Part shown: piece by piece, positions 1 to 10,576 of the stretch
How the letters are laid out: each line of letters starts with the position of its first letter
How positions within the stretch are numbered: position 1 is the first letter of the stretch
Source of the DNA: Mortierella alpina
Taxonomy: Eukaryota; Mortierellomycota; Mortierellomycetes; Mortierellales; Mortierellaceae
DNA length: 64,000 nt
NCBI GenBank assembly: GCA_029449245.1
Contig: JANATF010000003.1
Coordinates: forward strand, 868,001-932,000
Direction: 5' to 3'
The notes under the pieces: generated by a model
The model's input: only the letters and a program-made list of their open reading frames with translations
The model's database searches: none
What the model was told of the DNA's origin: nothing
Position numbers and translations under genes: made by a program

Positions 1-1362
1 CACACGGGATAGAGGAGAGAAAGAGCAACAATGATGGGTATTAGTATCCATAGTAACGGTAAAAGGCGCATTCCAACTAAAGTTGGCCGTTTTGATGGTC
101 CTGGCTCTTACCGTCCCCAATAAGACACGTCCTGCCTCCATGCCAGGTGTCGAATAACTTCTCCTCAAGCATCACCTTAGAAATGTACTCTTTAGGCGTC
201 GCATCAATCAGGTCGCCCAGGGTCATTGTGTTTCTCGGTATTGGGAAATCCCGAACCTCCTTGCACATTGCGTCTGCAGCCTCAGGTCCCCACTCAGAAT
301 TGCGGAACGAGCTATCGAGCTCGCGCGAAACTTTATCATCCAAATGCCGAAGGACCATCCAGCAAATGGTATTGCACTTAGTTGTAAAGGTAACCCACTA
401 GGTTATAGTTTTCAAGGACGATTATTTTGTCAGCGTCCTCCTAGCGCCATTACAAAATGACTGCATCCCTGCTTTTTTTTTTTTTTTTTTTTTTTTTTTT
501 GAATCGCCGCTTTTTTTTTCCAAGCTTGAAGCATTGGCACTTACTGCATACGGCTTGTTATCACCGATCGTGGTCTCGAACCATGCATGACTGTCCTTTA
601 GGTGTGGAAATATCTCTGGGTCCAAGGGCCGTGTCTGGCCCACTAGACACACGCTGTTGAAAGGCAGCGGCATGTTGTCCGATCTCGGTAGCTCGCCTTT
701 CTTATCCAGATGCTTGTACAGCGATTGGCGTACTGCGCTATAGGCGCCATCGGCGCCTACAACTATGTCACCATGGTAGGTCGAGTTGTCGCTGCAGCGG
801 ACAAGTGCTCCCTCCTTGTTCTGAAGTAGCGAGAGAACCTTTTTTGACATTAGGATTTTGTTGGAAGGTACCAGTTTCAGGAGAATGTTATACAGGTCCG
901 GCCGTGAGACAATGTGAGGAAGGTAGCCTCCACTATGTAACATAGAGTATATCACATCAGACCATTGAACAAGGTTCGTGTTAGTAGCCTTTTCTTCTCA
1001 TCCAACCTCTTGCGACCCGTTGCTTTTGAAGATCAAAAGAATCATTTCTCGTACATCTTCTCTGCCGGGCTGTAATCCAGTGTCCGTGTGGCCACTCTTT
1101 GCTCGTTGTATCCTGTGGAGAATCCGAAAGGCTTTGCTTCCTGCAGGACTTCCTCAAGGATACCGAGCTGCTCAAAGAGAGGCATGACGTTTGCGCCAAT
1201 GCTGAGTGCGGACCCCAGGGGTTGGACCTCTTTGAAGCGCTCGAAGATCACATATTCGATTCCTGCCTTCTCTAGCATTGCTGCTAGAGTGAGACCGCCG
1301 AGTCCAGCACCAACGATGAGGACTCTGGAGTTGGTGATAACTCGCCGTTGCGTGTCAGACAT
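1..1362 (-). CDS. FAD-dependent monooxygenase, 3' end outside window
   Basis: Flavoprotein hydroxylase of the PHBH/salicylate-hydroxylase-like family. Exon 1 starts with an FAD-binding Rossmann motif (VLIVGAGLGGLTLAAMLE, GxGxxG); the middle has the second FAD motif VVGADGAYSAVR, and the last visible exon reaches GRTCLIGD, the start of the GD motif. Proposed exons on the minus strand are 1362-1055, 932-545 and 376-112, joined by frame-consistent GT-AG introns; the gene then runs off the left edge in an intron. The intron 544-377 contains a run of 28 T (plus strand), so the lysine-rich open frame there is intron, not protein. The first donor (GTACGA) is weak, so that join is the least certain. 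The substrate cannot be told from the sequence. It is divergent from the phenylalanine hydroxylase gene, but a shared pathway is not shown. Confidence 0.75.
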
Positions 1363-2787
1363 ATCTCTGTGTTATGAATTTTTGACTTTGGGTATATATA
1401 TTAATTGTAGGTGGTATATGTAAGGAATACAGCTGAGAACAGTGTTAAGGAGGAGGATGAGCGAGGATGGCAGGAGAGGGGGGAATGATGCGAGCGCTAG
1501 AGTATGATGGATAATGGACGGCGGAGAGAGAGTGAGAAAGAGTCGGCCAGTGTAAAGAGACGGTGAGGTGAGATGAAAAGAAGTGCGAACGACCCAAAAG
1601 TATGAGAGTGAGTAGATGGGTAAATGGGTGATCAGTCCCCTGCAAACAACGGTCCGTTGGATATTTGGAAGCAGAGCAATTGAAGTCTAGTCACCTAACC
1701 CTGGCCAGTTGTGACGACTACTGTCCATCTGCTTGGTCTGAAAATAAACAAGTGAGTGAGCCAGGGGTAAAGAACCTGTATTTTTACTCTGGAGTATCGT
1801 TAGTCTAAGATTTATGGCACACTTGCACCACGATTGGGCGTTCAGAAAACATTCTACAGGGGGTATCAGAACAACGAAGCTTGCCTGGCGATGCCTTTCG
1901 GTTTGTACCATGCCTTTTGATTGTGATGGCACACTGACAGGATGAGCTCAATACATCGCTCAAGCTTGCACAAGGCATGCAAGCCCTATGTAAATGGGTA
2001 AATGCAGATATCTCTTTACGCTCCAGCATGTTGGTGGAAGCAAATGCCTATGTTCCTGTATGTCGTGAGCATAGAGCACAAAATGCCTATTCGCCTCGGC
2101 GAGCATCTCCAAAAGTTCATGCTTTGACAGAAACGCACTTTGCAAATTCCCGATTTGCTCAGCTTTAGTGGGAGGTTGAACCTGATTCGTGCGGAGAAGG
2201 AACCAACCAGCCGAGGACGATCATCACCTGGCAGCGAGATTTGACAGGAGTTGTGCCTTGGGTCGTTCAACGCAAAGTTCACTCAGTGGAAGTTGTGCCG
2301 CTCCATGTCTCTTGCTTCATTCAGGACAGATACTTGTGCGCCCGTCTGTTGCGCTCCAGTCACACGCTTTCTTTGTGCCCCCTCTGCTCATGAAGTGCCA
2401 GACTGCTTTTGCACCCACGTATGTCGTATGTTTGTTTATTTGTTTATTTCGAGATTGCATCTTTGCTTCAGCGTAGCAGCTGTTGTATTACATGTGCAGT
2501 ACGCCATGCAGCGAGTACAGGACTAACAGTAGCGTCGCAAGAGAAGAGTGGGAACAAAAAAAAAAAGAAAACAAAAGGGACAAAAAGGCCTTTGGCGAGA
2601 GTGAGCGAATCAGATCGCTGCACTGGGAAGAAGGCCCCGTGGGAAGAACACCCCCAAAAAGGCAGCCATTCGGATTTCACACTCTCTCTTTTCACTCTCT
2701 TCTCATCTCTCAATCTCACCTTCATCACTCTCCTCTCCATTCACCCACCCCTCAATCTCATTCCCCCAAAGGAACGCCCGAGTAACC
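1363..2787. other. Intergenic region between divergent genes
   Basis: About 1.4 kb separating the divergent FAD monooxygenase and phenylalanine hydroxylase genes. It must hold both promoters. Only short unconvincing open frames occur and no RNA gene or transposon was recognised. Confidence 0.5.
2677..2787 (+). promoter_or_regulatory. CT-rich leader upstream of phenylalanine hydroxylase
   Basis: A run of mostly C and T (repeated CTCTC/TCTTC blocks with almost no G) ends just before the start codon at 2788, whose context is taaccATG. Pyrimidine-rich stretches near transcription starts are common in filamentous fungal promoters. No transcript data are available, so the start site itself is not placed. 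Confidence 0.4.
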
Positions 2788-4567
2788 ATGTCTGCTGCTG
2801 CTAACCACCTCCACAAGTGCGCCGACACTTCGGTCACCCCCGTCAAGACCACCATCCACTTCTCCATCACGGACAAGGTCGGTGCCCTCGACGACTGCCT
2901 CGCTGCCATCAAGGCTATGCACATCTCGCTCACCCGCATCGAGTCGTAAGTCCGCTTGCTACCGACTTGTCCCCCCTGCTTTTGCGATATGCTAAAGATG
3001 GTGCTTAACTGCACGCTGCAGTCTCTAATCTCTCGTACTCGCTATCATTCTCTCGCCTTGTAAACAGTCGCCCCAGCAAGACTGCCGATTGGGATTACGA
3101 CTTCTTTGTCGATTTCAACGCCGTCGATGTTGAGCAGGTCCGCAAGGTCGCAAAGTCCCTTGAGCCCCTGGCTAAGCAGGTTCACGTCGTTGGTGGAACC
3201 GGTGGAGCCTCCGTCTCCTGTAAGTTGCGCACACTCTTATTCCGTTGAGACCTCCTGAACCTCGTTTTTGCCACCCCTCGTTTTCTCATCCCACCCCACA
3301 AACTTATTTTTTCCCGTGGACTTCTCGGAAGCCGAGCCAAACGTACCTGATCAGACATACGCATCACTCTCACCGTGGGGTTTTCCCACACTTTGCCCAT
3401 CCTTCCTTCGACGCCGCCTTCTAACTTATTATACGTCCTCATGCTCGTTTAGCCGACCTGCCCGAGTCGACCCCTTGGTTCCCCCGCAAGATGATCGACC
3501 TCGACACCTTCGCTGACAAGGTCCTCGAAATGGGCGAGGAGCTCGACTCGGACCACCCTGGTGCCAAGGATGCCGTTTACCGTGCTCGTCGTGCAGAGAT
3601 CACCAAGATTGCCAAGACCTTCAAGACGTAAGTATCAAAGCGGCACTGCTGGAATTGCATGCAGCCTCTTGTTGTGTCTGACTGTCTACATTTCTCTTGC
3701 ATGCCAACACAAATTAGTGGCCAGCCCATTCCCCACGTCGAGTACACTGAAACCGAGATTCAGACCTGGGCGGCTGTCTTTGAGAAGCTGACGGGCATGT
3801 TCCCCACTCACGCCTGCCGCGAGCATCAGCACGTCTTTCCCCTGCTTATCCAGAACTGCGGATATGGTCCTCACCAGATTCCCCAGCTTGATGTTGTCTC
3901 CAAGTTCTTGAAAGACTGCACTGGATTCACTCTGCGTCCCGTTATGGGTCTGTTGACCAGCCGCGACTTCTTGAACGGCCTTGCCTTCCGTGTCTTCCAC
4001 TCTACCCAGTATATCCGTCATCACTCCAGACCCCTGTACACTCCCGAACCCGATGTTTGCCACGAATTGCTCGGTCACGTCCCCTTGTTTGCCAACCCTG
4101 ACTTTGCTGATTTCTCCCAAGAGATCGGTCTCGCCTCCCTCGGTGCCAGTGATGAGGATATTGAGCGTCTCGCCACCATTTACTGGTTCACGGTTGAGTT
4201 TGGAATCTGTCGCCAGGGCGATCAGATCCGTGCTTATGGTGCTGGTCTTTTGTCCTCGTTCGGCGAGCTTGAATACTGCCTCAGTGACAAGCCCGAGATC
4301 CGTGCCTTTGAGCCTGCCAAGGTCGCTCAGCAGAAGTATCCTATCACTGAGTACCAGCCCGTGTACTTTGTTGCCGAGTCGTTCAAGGATGCCCAGATGA
4401 GGGTCCGTGAGTTTGCCAACTCTTGCGACCGTCCCTTCTCTGTCCGCTACAATGCCTACACCGAGAGCATTGAGATTCTCGATTCGAAGGACAAGGTCAT
4501 CCGCTATGCTCAGAGCATCAAGACCGACATGCTCACGCTTGTTGATGCCCTGCAGAAGTTGGCGTAA
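2788..4567 (+). CDS. PAH: Phenylalanine 4-monooxygenase (phenylalanine hydroxylase)
   Basis: Converts L-phenylalanine to L-tyrosine using tetrahydrobiopterin, O2 and non-haem iron. Four exons (2788-2945, 3068-3219, 3453-3627, 3718-4567) join in frame to give 444 residues, close to the usual eukaryotic length of about 450. An N-terminal ACT-like regulatory domain (about residues 18-90, [18 protein letters not shown]) is followed by the catalytic domain. The iron ligands are visible: His277 and His282 in [10 protein letters not shown] and Glu322 in YWFTVEFG. The C-terminal end ([10 protein letters not shown]) resembles the tetramerisation helix. The enzyme is rare in fungi but is described from Mortierella alpina, which supports the taxonomic guess. 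Identification is firm; the exon ends follow canonical GTAAGT...AG sites. Confidence 0.96.
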
Positions 4568-4856
4568 ATATTCCGCGGCTTCTAGGCTACAGGGGATTCG
4601 CATGATAACCTAGCGCTATTTTGGTTTTCGCTGACGTTCGCAAGAGATTTGACCTCATTACTTCTTGTGCCGCGGATGAGAACAAGCACAAAATAAATCT
4701 GCACCCCTGTTTACATTTACAACTGTGCCTGAGACCAAGGGGATTCCAAAGCGCCCTTTGTACTACCATGGCACGCGAAACACTGAAACCACGCTGCTGA
4801 TTCGCCATCTGTTTGGGAGTGTAATGCGAGTGAAACTGAGTTAGCCTGAAGCAATC

Positions 4857-5083
4857 TTACATTTCCACGCACGTCTTTTTGCAGATCAGGTCGGCGCCTC
4901 CTTTATGGATGCACTGGATGTAACAGGCACGACTGTAGCATTTGCCTCCTCGTACTTCTGCCAGTTCATGTCGACGTCCTTGATACAGGTTTGCGGTAGC
5001 AGCCAGCGTCGACAGAAACGGCCGCAAGAACAACAGCGACCAGGGCGAGGGTAATGGATCCAGCAGACAGGGGCGTCTTGATT
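4857..5083 (-). pseudogene. Relic of a small secreted cysteine-rich protein
   Basis: On the minus strand a hydrophobic signal-peptide-like stretch (ITLALVAVVLAAVSVDA) leads into a cysteine-rich tail, but no ATG precedes it (an ATA stands where a start is expected, behind a stop) and two frame changes are needed to reach the C-terminal piece YSRACYIQCIHKGGADLICK and its stop. The pieces together look like one short secreted protein with about seven cysteines. No family was recognised. The gaps between the pieces are a few bases, too short for introns, so decay or assembly errors explain it best. Confidence 0.45.
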
Positions 5084-5234
5084 TATGAGATTGGGAGGGT
5101 GGTTTGTATTATTGAATCTTCCAGTAGAGCCGGGTGAACGACGCTTGCGAGCAATTCAGAAGCAACGATCATGCGTATTGTGAATCCTTTTCTCTCCTAG
5201 TCTGAATATGCGCAAAAGCACAAGCCTGCGCTTT

Positions 5235-6600
5235 TTATTGGACCCTATTAGCAGGAGTGTAAGTTGAGAAGGCAACTGCTTTCTGCACGCACTCCGGAGG
5301 TTGAGTGTCGCGTTCATAAATCCGATTATTTGCGACTGCTGCAAACATTGTCAGATCAAGCGTGGGTTGAGATGCAACAGATTTCATGTCCAAATAACGG
5401 GTATGGGTGGCCACAAGTTCCCGTTGCTGCAGTAGTAAAGCATTGTCCTCCAATATCACAAGTGGCTCAAACAGTGGTTGCGCTGAGACTCGTTCCCTCA
5501 ATCTCCTATGGCATTGCTCCAATTCGCTATTCCACTCAACGAGTTCTTTACGCTTGATAGTACGCCGTTTGGTGTAGAGTCTTGCATGGAATCTATCACC
5601 CTCGCCATTCTTCCTTCTCACGCAAGTGCATCAGTAACTGTGACCCTTGCCTCCGGAAGCCTCGATCAAAATGATTCCAGTAGAGTCCACCTGTAGAGCA
5701 TCGATACTGTGATCCATCGAAGGTGCCTTGAGCGTCCTATCCTGTCTTGAAAACAAAGCGCCAACGCACTCGCCTCCTCACGGAACCCTGTCTCAAAAAT
5801 GAAATCCAAGTCTTCGCTGCCGTGCTTGTTGATGAACTCCACCAGATGGCGGATGCGGTCACGGTTTCTGTTGATTTAAAGAGCAAGGTCGTGCTGTGGT
5901 CATACACACTCCTCTGACCCTCCAAGTATTTCAAGCTGTGAGTGAGAATAGTCAAAGATGGCTTTGTCCATTTGCAGCATCCTTGCGGTTTTTTGTAGCT
6001 GCAGAGTATTTAGGTGTAAAGGCATGTTGTTTGCTGCCAGCTGTAGGATGCCTCGAATGATGTGCTGCCTAAGCAGCATCTGGAGTAGGGGTTCGAACCG
6101 GTCTTGGATCCAGGACCGGTTAAAAAAGGGCAAAATATATATGAAGCCGGTCAAAACCGCCGGTCAACGGGCTCTCAGCTTTATAGCCAATTGCGAGCTT
6201 CGGTGACCGTATTTGAACTTTGTTTGAAACTTGATGAGCCTTTCTGCTCGCTGAGAGTCGCGATTCCTGACCAAAAAAAGGACCGCTGGTCCGAAATTGG
6301 AGGCGGTCGGTCCTACGGCGCGAGAAAATTGTTGTAACCGCGGCGCGCCGAGGACCGGTTTGAATCCCTAATCTGGAGCGGTCTGTTGTCTTATGGCTCG
6401 CAATCGATAACAGCGTGTGTTGCTATTAGATCTAAAGTCCCATTGAGGTCCTTACTTCTCGAGCGCAAACGCGTTGCCAACGTCTTGTCGTGAGGGCGTC
6501 CGAGTTGTGTTCATGGATTGAGATAGGTAAGCACTTCCATTCGAGACTGTCGCGAACTCTTGTCAGTGCATAAAAATATGGCATACTACAGTTCGTCATC
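5235..6600 (-). pseudogene. Decayed fifth copy of the tandem GTPase family, split by a hAT-type element
   Basis: Minus-strand fragments align in order with the four intact GTPases downstream in coordinate. The 3' part (5621-5235) matches their C-terminal region (DRFHARLYTKRR; then ERDTQPPECVQKAVAF against the YEGPSSECMERAAAF block). The middle (about 6085-5950) matches the LRxRxIRxILL segment (LRQHIIRGILQL, KTARMLQMDKAIFD). Above the inserted element the same frame continues (HAVIDCEP then stop, DNRPLQ; further up SRSKDLNGTLD and AIFLCTDKS). At least two in-frame stops, loss of the N-terminal G1 region and a 285-bp insertion show it is dead. The upstream limit is uncertain. Confidence 0.75.
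6086..6370. mobile_element. Non-autonomous hAT-type miniature element (MITE), 285 bp
   Basis: The element starts TAGGGGTTCGAACCGGTC and ends with the near-complement GACCGGTTTGAATCCCTA, giving imperfect terminal inverted repeats of about 20 bp. It is flanked by a perfect 8-bp direct repeat ATCTGGAG at 6078-6085 and 6371-6378. An 8-bp target duplication and termini of the form TA(G)GG are hallmarks of the hAT superfamily. There is no transposase frame inside. The body is rich in GGACCG/CGGTCC motifs that can fold on themselves. It sits within the decayed GTPase copy, and removal of the element plus one target copy restores a continuous alignment to the paralogs. A truncated relative lies near 35.8 kb. 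Confidence 0.85.
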
Positions 6601-7235
6601 AACCTTCGCTAGAAAAGTCAGCCGTGTCTTGATTTTGCCATGAAGATCCTCTTGCTCGTTACGGGCACGAGGGTCAACTTCGGGTCAGCTTGAGGTCAGC
6701 TTGAAGGTCCCTCGGAATGCGATGTTGCTCTTTCCATTTGTGGTTCTCTGCTGAGACGAGGCTCCTATACGCAAGTTTTGACCCATGTCGCTGATTGAAG
6801 GGTCGAATTTGTCAAATGCCGAATCGTCTCTACAGGTTAACCAACATGTTACACACCACAACGCGGTCGCGCCATTTTCAAACAAATGACTGATGCGCCT
6901 CACTTGATATAGACACTGCGTCGATCAAGAATCGTCGGGCTCGCGATCTTTTGCCTTCACAGACCACAGCTCTACAGACTGAAGACTTACATACGACAAA
7001 GAAGAGACTCAGGATGAAGAGAGTGTTGTTGGTCATTTGCATTTTTGGACATATCCCGTGCCTTCATATAGGCTCAAGGTAGCCTTCGCCTTCGACATGT
7101 TGACATTCATGCGCATAATTCTTTTTTTGTCTATTCTTGCATGATGAAGGGGTTTTGGCGATACAACTACTGCACATGTATCACACTACTGGGATGGACG
7201 GTCCGGTTCTTGAAAATGACAGGTGATATTTCCAT
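6601..7235. other. Gap downstream of the first intact GTPase gene
   Basis: Holds short open frames on the minus strand, for example a frame reading VDPRARNEQEDLHGKIK near 6600-6690, that may be leftover coding sequence. None could be matched to a known family or firmly to the GTPase N-terminus. No RNA gene or repeat was recognised. Confidence 0.35.
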
Positions 7236-8687
7236 CTACATCAAACTTGGCGTTTGCCAGTGGCATTGTTTGCTTTCATGGAACGCTTCTATCTTCCTCA
7301 TGCATTCCGATTGAGACCCTTCATACGCGCCAGCCTCTGCCATAGCCACGAATAGGTCCAGCTGTATAGTCCGCCGTGATAGAAAGTCGATCATGTTGGA
7401 GTAATAACTCGGTTCGTTGCTGTTGGTTCCTTGCAATCTCGTCAGACTTGGTTCCAGTCGGAGCAGGTGTGCCTCTCCATCCGATATTTCTTCTTGAACA
7501 TGTCGATCCCAAAGAGCATCGTCTAGAGCTCGTCTCCAACCCACGATCTTGGCCTTGTTCTCATCAATCTCAGCCCGGTATTTTTCACATCGCTTGGCGA
7601 ACAGTTTGGCATAGTGTACTCTCCCTTGTTTGTTTTTCCTGCTGACAGATCGGATATGTCGCTGCCCCTCATTGACACACCCTTCGACCGCCTCAGAGAG
7701 GTTTTTGTCCAACCTTTCAAGGGTGCAGTCCAGATCTCTGAGGTGAAGAACGACATCCCTTCGAGCTGTCGAGATGTTGCAAGTCCTCCAGTCGCGTGCA
7801 CACCACACCTCGAACATCGGTTCCAAGTCTTGGGTGTCGTGGTGGTCCAGATACTTCTCTGCCTCCTGAATCTTAACAGAAAGTTCCATCTCGACTGCCT
7901 TGGGTGGGAGCTTGCTGCAGTCAAGACCATTGATCTTGCTCAGGCAAGACCTGCGGACCATGTTATCTATGACTCGCATCCGTGGACTCTTCTGGAGCGG
8001 TACAGCAGAGTGCAGTGCCTTAGGCGCATTCTCAATCGCCTGGAGCAGAATTTGACGGATGGCATGGTCTTGCTCCCGCACAAGCATGGGTTGATTCTCG
8101 TCGAGGTCACAATCGATAGTAAATTGAGGGATATGCTTGAACATGACATCCTGGAAGATACGTTCTCTCCTCGCTTGGGCGTCCTGGCGCTTGGAGTCAT
8201 TTGTCATCTGCAGGTGAGTGTGCAAGAGCGTCATGTTCTCACGCAGAGCAGAGAATAGGTTGCTGTAAGCCATCAATGTCATCAGGAACTTCTGGGTCGT
8301 GGGTGTATGTCGTGAGATCGTAAAGAGCACCAAGTTGACATGTCCCAGGGCGCTCAGTTCCCGCAAGATAGTTGCGGCGTGCATCTCGATATGGTCGCTC
8401 GTGTTGTCAAAACCAGGAGTATCGATCACCTTGAACAGTGCTTGTGAGGCTCCTCCGTCAGAGTTCCGTAGACCACCCCTCTCCGTCTCTTTGATACCAG
8501 TTTTGAGTCCCAAGATTCGGATCTCGCTCGTGTGTAGTCCATGGCCGTTTCCTATGGCTTGTTCGTCAACGAAGTAGTTCGGATCGACATATCGCCTGAT
8601 GCCTTCGAGAAGGGTGCTTTTACCAGACTGTGTTGGACCAATAAGCAAAATATTGTACGTGGAAGTCGCCTGGGCAGAGGATAGCAT
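7236..8687 (-). CDS. Tandem P-loop GTPase family protein, copy 1
   Basis: Intronless, 483 residues, start chosen at 8687 because TYNILLIG then lies near the N-terminus as in the paralogs; the open frame extends 52 codons further upstream without matching them. G1 is GPTQSGKST (residues 17-25), a G2-like threonine lies in GLHTSE (about 53), and G3 is DTPGFDN (89-95). The position equivalent to the G4 TKxD motif reads HTHLQ, so guanine specificity may be lost. A helical region and a conserved C-terminal domain follow (HYAKLFAKR; AEAGAYEGSQSECM). The family resembles AIG1/GIMAP-type GTPases in G1 and G3, but the C-terminal two thirds match nothing I recognise. A cytosolic role is likely since no signal peptide or membrane segment is seen. 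Confidence 0.8.
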   Translation of the reverse strand: MLSSAQATSTYNILLIGPTQSGKSTLLEGIRRYVDPNYFVDEQAIGNGHGLHTSEIRILGLKTGIKETERGGLRNSDGGASQALFKVIDTPGFDNTSDHIEMHAATILRELSALGHVNLVLFTISRHTPTTQKFLMTLMAYSNLFSALRENMTLLHTHLQMTNDSKRQDAQARRERIFQDVMFKHIPQFTIDCDLDENQPMLVREQDHAIRQILLQAIENAPKALHSAVPLQKSPRMRVIDNMVRRSCLSKINGLDCSKLPPKAVEMELSVKIQEAEKYLDHHDTQDLEPMFEVWCARDWRTCNISTARRDVVLHLRDLDCTLERLDKNLSEAVEGCVNEGQRHIRSVSRKNKQGRVHYAKLFAKRCEKYRAEIDENKAKIVGWRRALDDALWDRHVQEEISDGEAHLLRLEPSLTRLQGTNSNEPSYYSNMIDFLSRRTIQLDLFVAMAEAGAYEGSQSECMRKIEAFHESKQCHWQTPSLM

Positions 8688-8947
8688 GGTGTGGACTTGT
8701 TTCTGTGGATGTTGGCGCAAAACAAGAAGAGAGGAAAACAACAATGCCGTGAGGTGGTCAGGGGTGAACCTAAAGAGTGTCGGTGGACCGTGGAAGGCTT
8801 GCAAGTGCGCGCTCATCCACGCGCCTGGAAGGTGCCTTGGCAAGTCCCAACATAGGGGCCTCGATTGCTGCTGTAAATAGTGAAAAGTTTAAGGACAATG
8901 AGGGTGTTGGTCAAAAACACCACACGGTGGGAAGCTGGGTTTTTGTT

Positions 8948-10576
8948 TTATTCCTGTGCTATATCTGCGTTCTCCAAGAACTCCGTATTGGTAAAATAAG
9001 TGACAGCCTTCTCCACACATTCCTCCACATAGCCTTCATAAAGCTTAGCTTCAGCAGCCTTCATGAACGCGCCAATGCTCAGAGTTAATTGATCGGTATG
9101 CTGAATAACACGCAAGCAAGACTCCCGTTTCCTGATCATCTGCTCCCTCCTCCGCTCCAGCTGCACTTCCGCTGGAGCGTCTTCTTGGACCTGGTCTTGA
9201 ATATCTACATCGTATTGGACTTCGGACCAGAGGTCTTGAACCATCACCTCCCAAATCTTCTGCCTCCTTCTCATCGTCTTTAGTTGACTCTGATATTGAG
9301 TCTTGAACGTGGTTATGACTCGCAAACGGTACGAGCCTCTCGTGTAGTGCCTCCTCGTCAACCGCACCGTGTAGGATCTGCGATCTTTGACAAGGACTTT
9401 CTTTTCGAACCCATGGCCTTCTTCGATGATGTGGACAATGTCACTAGGCAATTCGCGAGCCTCGAGCACCACCTCGCGTCCAGATGAGAAAGGGTCCCAG
9501 ATAGACCATTCGTCCTCATGAGATGTCTCGAACATCACCACGGCCGCATCGCTGTCGTACTTGCCGATGTAGTCCTCTGCATCCTGGATGCGGCGTTCGA
9601 GCTCCTCTATCCGGAGCCTGCGGGTGAATTGTGGACCTAAGTTGCCGGCCTGATTGAGAACCAGATCCTTCATCACCATATGAAACCGCATCACAACCTC
9701 GGCGTCCACCTTGAGCATCTTCTTGGACTTGTATATCGTCATCATGCCCACATCGACAGGCCTATTCTTGGTAGCCTGCAGGAGAATATTTTGGATGACA
9801 CGTTGGCGAATCGCAATTAGAGCAGGATCGCGTGCGGTCAGGTCACAGTCAATGACAAAGTGCACTGGGGTATGTTGATTTCGGCAAAAGATTGTATCCA
9901 AAGTCCGTTTTCTGCCTTGCATGTCCTCTTCCCACTTGCTGCAGGACAGATCTTGTAGGCTGGCCTTGGTGTGAACGAAAGCGATCAGACCTCCCATGTC
10001 TTGACAAATATCGGCGAATGCTTTAAAAGAGTCTGCATTGTAGAGTGTGATCGGCGTTGTACTTGAGACCATGATCAGGACGAGGTGGATTTGGCCGAGA
10101 AGAATAAGATTGCTGAGGACATTGGCAACATGCCTCACCTCTTCGCCTCTGGTACCATCGAGTGGCGGAGCATCGACAATGTTGAGAATGCCCATTGGAC
10201 TGGAGGATGCCGCTATGAGATCGCACGTTACTCCGGCACTGAGATATTCCGTTGCCGTTCTGCGGAACAGTGATGCGTATGGCGAAGTGGAGGACTTGCT
10301 TGTGAGTTTTCTTGTGAGTTTGTCCAAATCGATTTCTCGCTTTGCCACTTGTCTGGATGGCTGTGTGAAAAGACGATATTCCGGAAAGTTGGTCTTGACC
10401 TGGTGGACACGGAGCTTCTGTGTCGAACTGCAGTCAATATGCGTGCGGTCTACGGGGCAGGATGGATCGGCATAGGCATATTTGCGAATGCCCTGCACGA
10501 ATGTGCTCTTGCCAGACTGAGTTGGTCCCAGAAGGACGATGTTGTACGTAGGGGAGGAGCTGGTGGGCTCTAACAT
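8948..10576 (-). CDS. Tandem P-loop GTPase family protein, copy 2 (altered G3)
   Basis: Intronless, 542 residues from the start at 10576; an upstream in-frame ATG at 10720 would add 48 residues with no counterpart in the paralogs. G1 is intact (GPTQSGKST, residues 17-25). G3 reads VDAPPLDG instead of DTPGLDD, so the glycine that normally senses the gamma phosphate is replaced. The G4 position keeps HTK but lacks the aspartate (HTKASL). The C-terminal conserved block is present (RLTRRHYTRGSYRLRV; YEGYVEECVEKAVTYF). It is the most divergent of the intact copies yet has no stop or frameshift, so it is probably expressed. It may bind nucleotide without normal hydrolysis; that is inference from the motif change only. 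Confidence 0.78.
   Translation of the reverse strand: MLEPTSSSPTYNIVLLGPTQSGKSTFVQGIRKYAYADPSCPVDRTHIDCSSTQKLRVHQVKTNFPEYRLFTQPSRQVAKREIDLDKLTRKLTSKSSTSPYASLFRRTATEYLSAGVTCDLIAASSSPMGILNIVDAPPLDGTRGEEVRHVANVLSNLILLGQIHLVLIMVSSTTPITLYNADSFKAFADICQDMGGLIAFVHTKASLQDLSCSKWEEDMQGRKRTLDTIFCRNQHTPVHFVIDCDLTARDPALIAIRQRVIQNILLQATKNRPVDVGMMTIYKSKKMLKVDAEVVMRFHMVMKDLVLNQAGNLGPQFTRRLRIEELERRIQDAEDYIGKYDSDAAVVMFETSHEDEWSIWDPFSSGREVVLEARELPSDIVHIIEEGHGFEKKVLVKDRRSYTVRLTRRHYTRGSYRLRVITTFKTQYQSQLKTMRRRQKIWEVMVQDLWSEVQYDVDIQDQVQEDAPAEVQLERRREQMIRKRESCLRVIQHTDQLTLSIGAFMKAAEAKLYEGYVEECVEKAVTYFTNTEFLENADIAQE

Noticed and set aside
422-955. Open frame of the monooxygenase running through a poly-lysine stretch
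   Set aside because: The GTAAGT donor at 544 and the CTAAG acceptor at 377 remove the homopolymer and restore the conserved ICWMV segment.
3686-4603. 305-codon minus-strand frame opposite phenylalanine hydroxylase
   Set aside because: It is the antisense shadow of a firmly identified exon and has no family resemblance.
6086-6110. GGTTCGAACC resembling a tRNA T-loop
   Set aside because: It is the terminal repeat of the MITE and no cloverleaf surrounds it.
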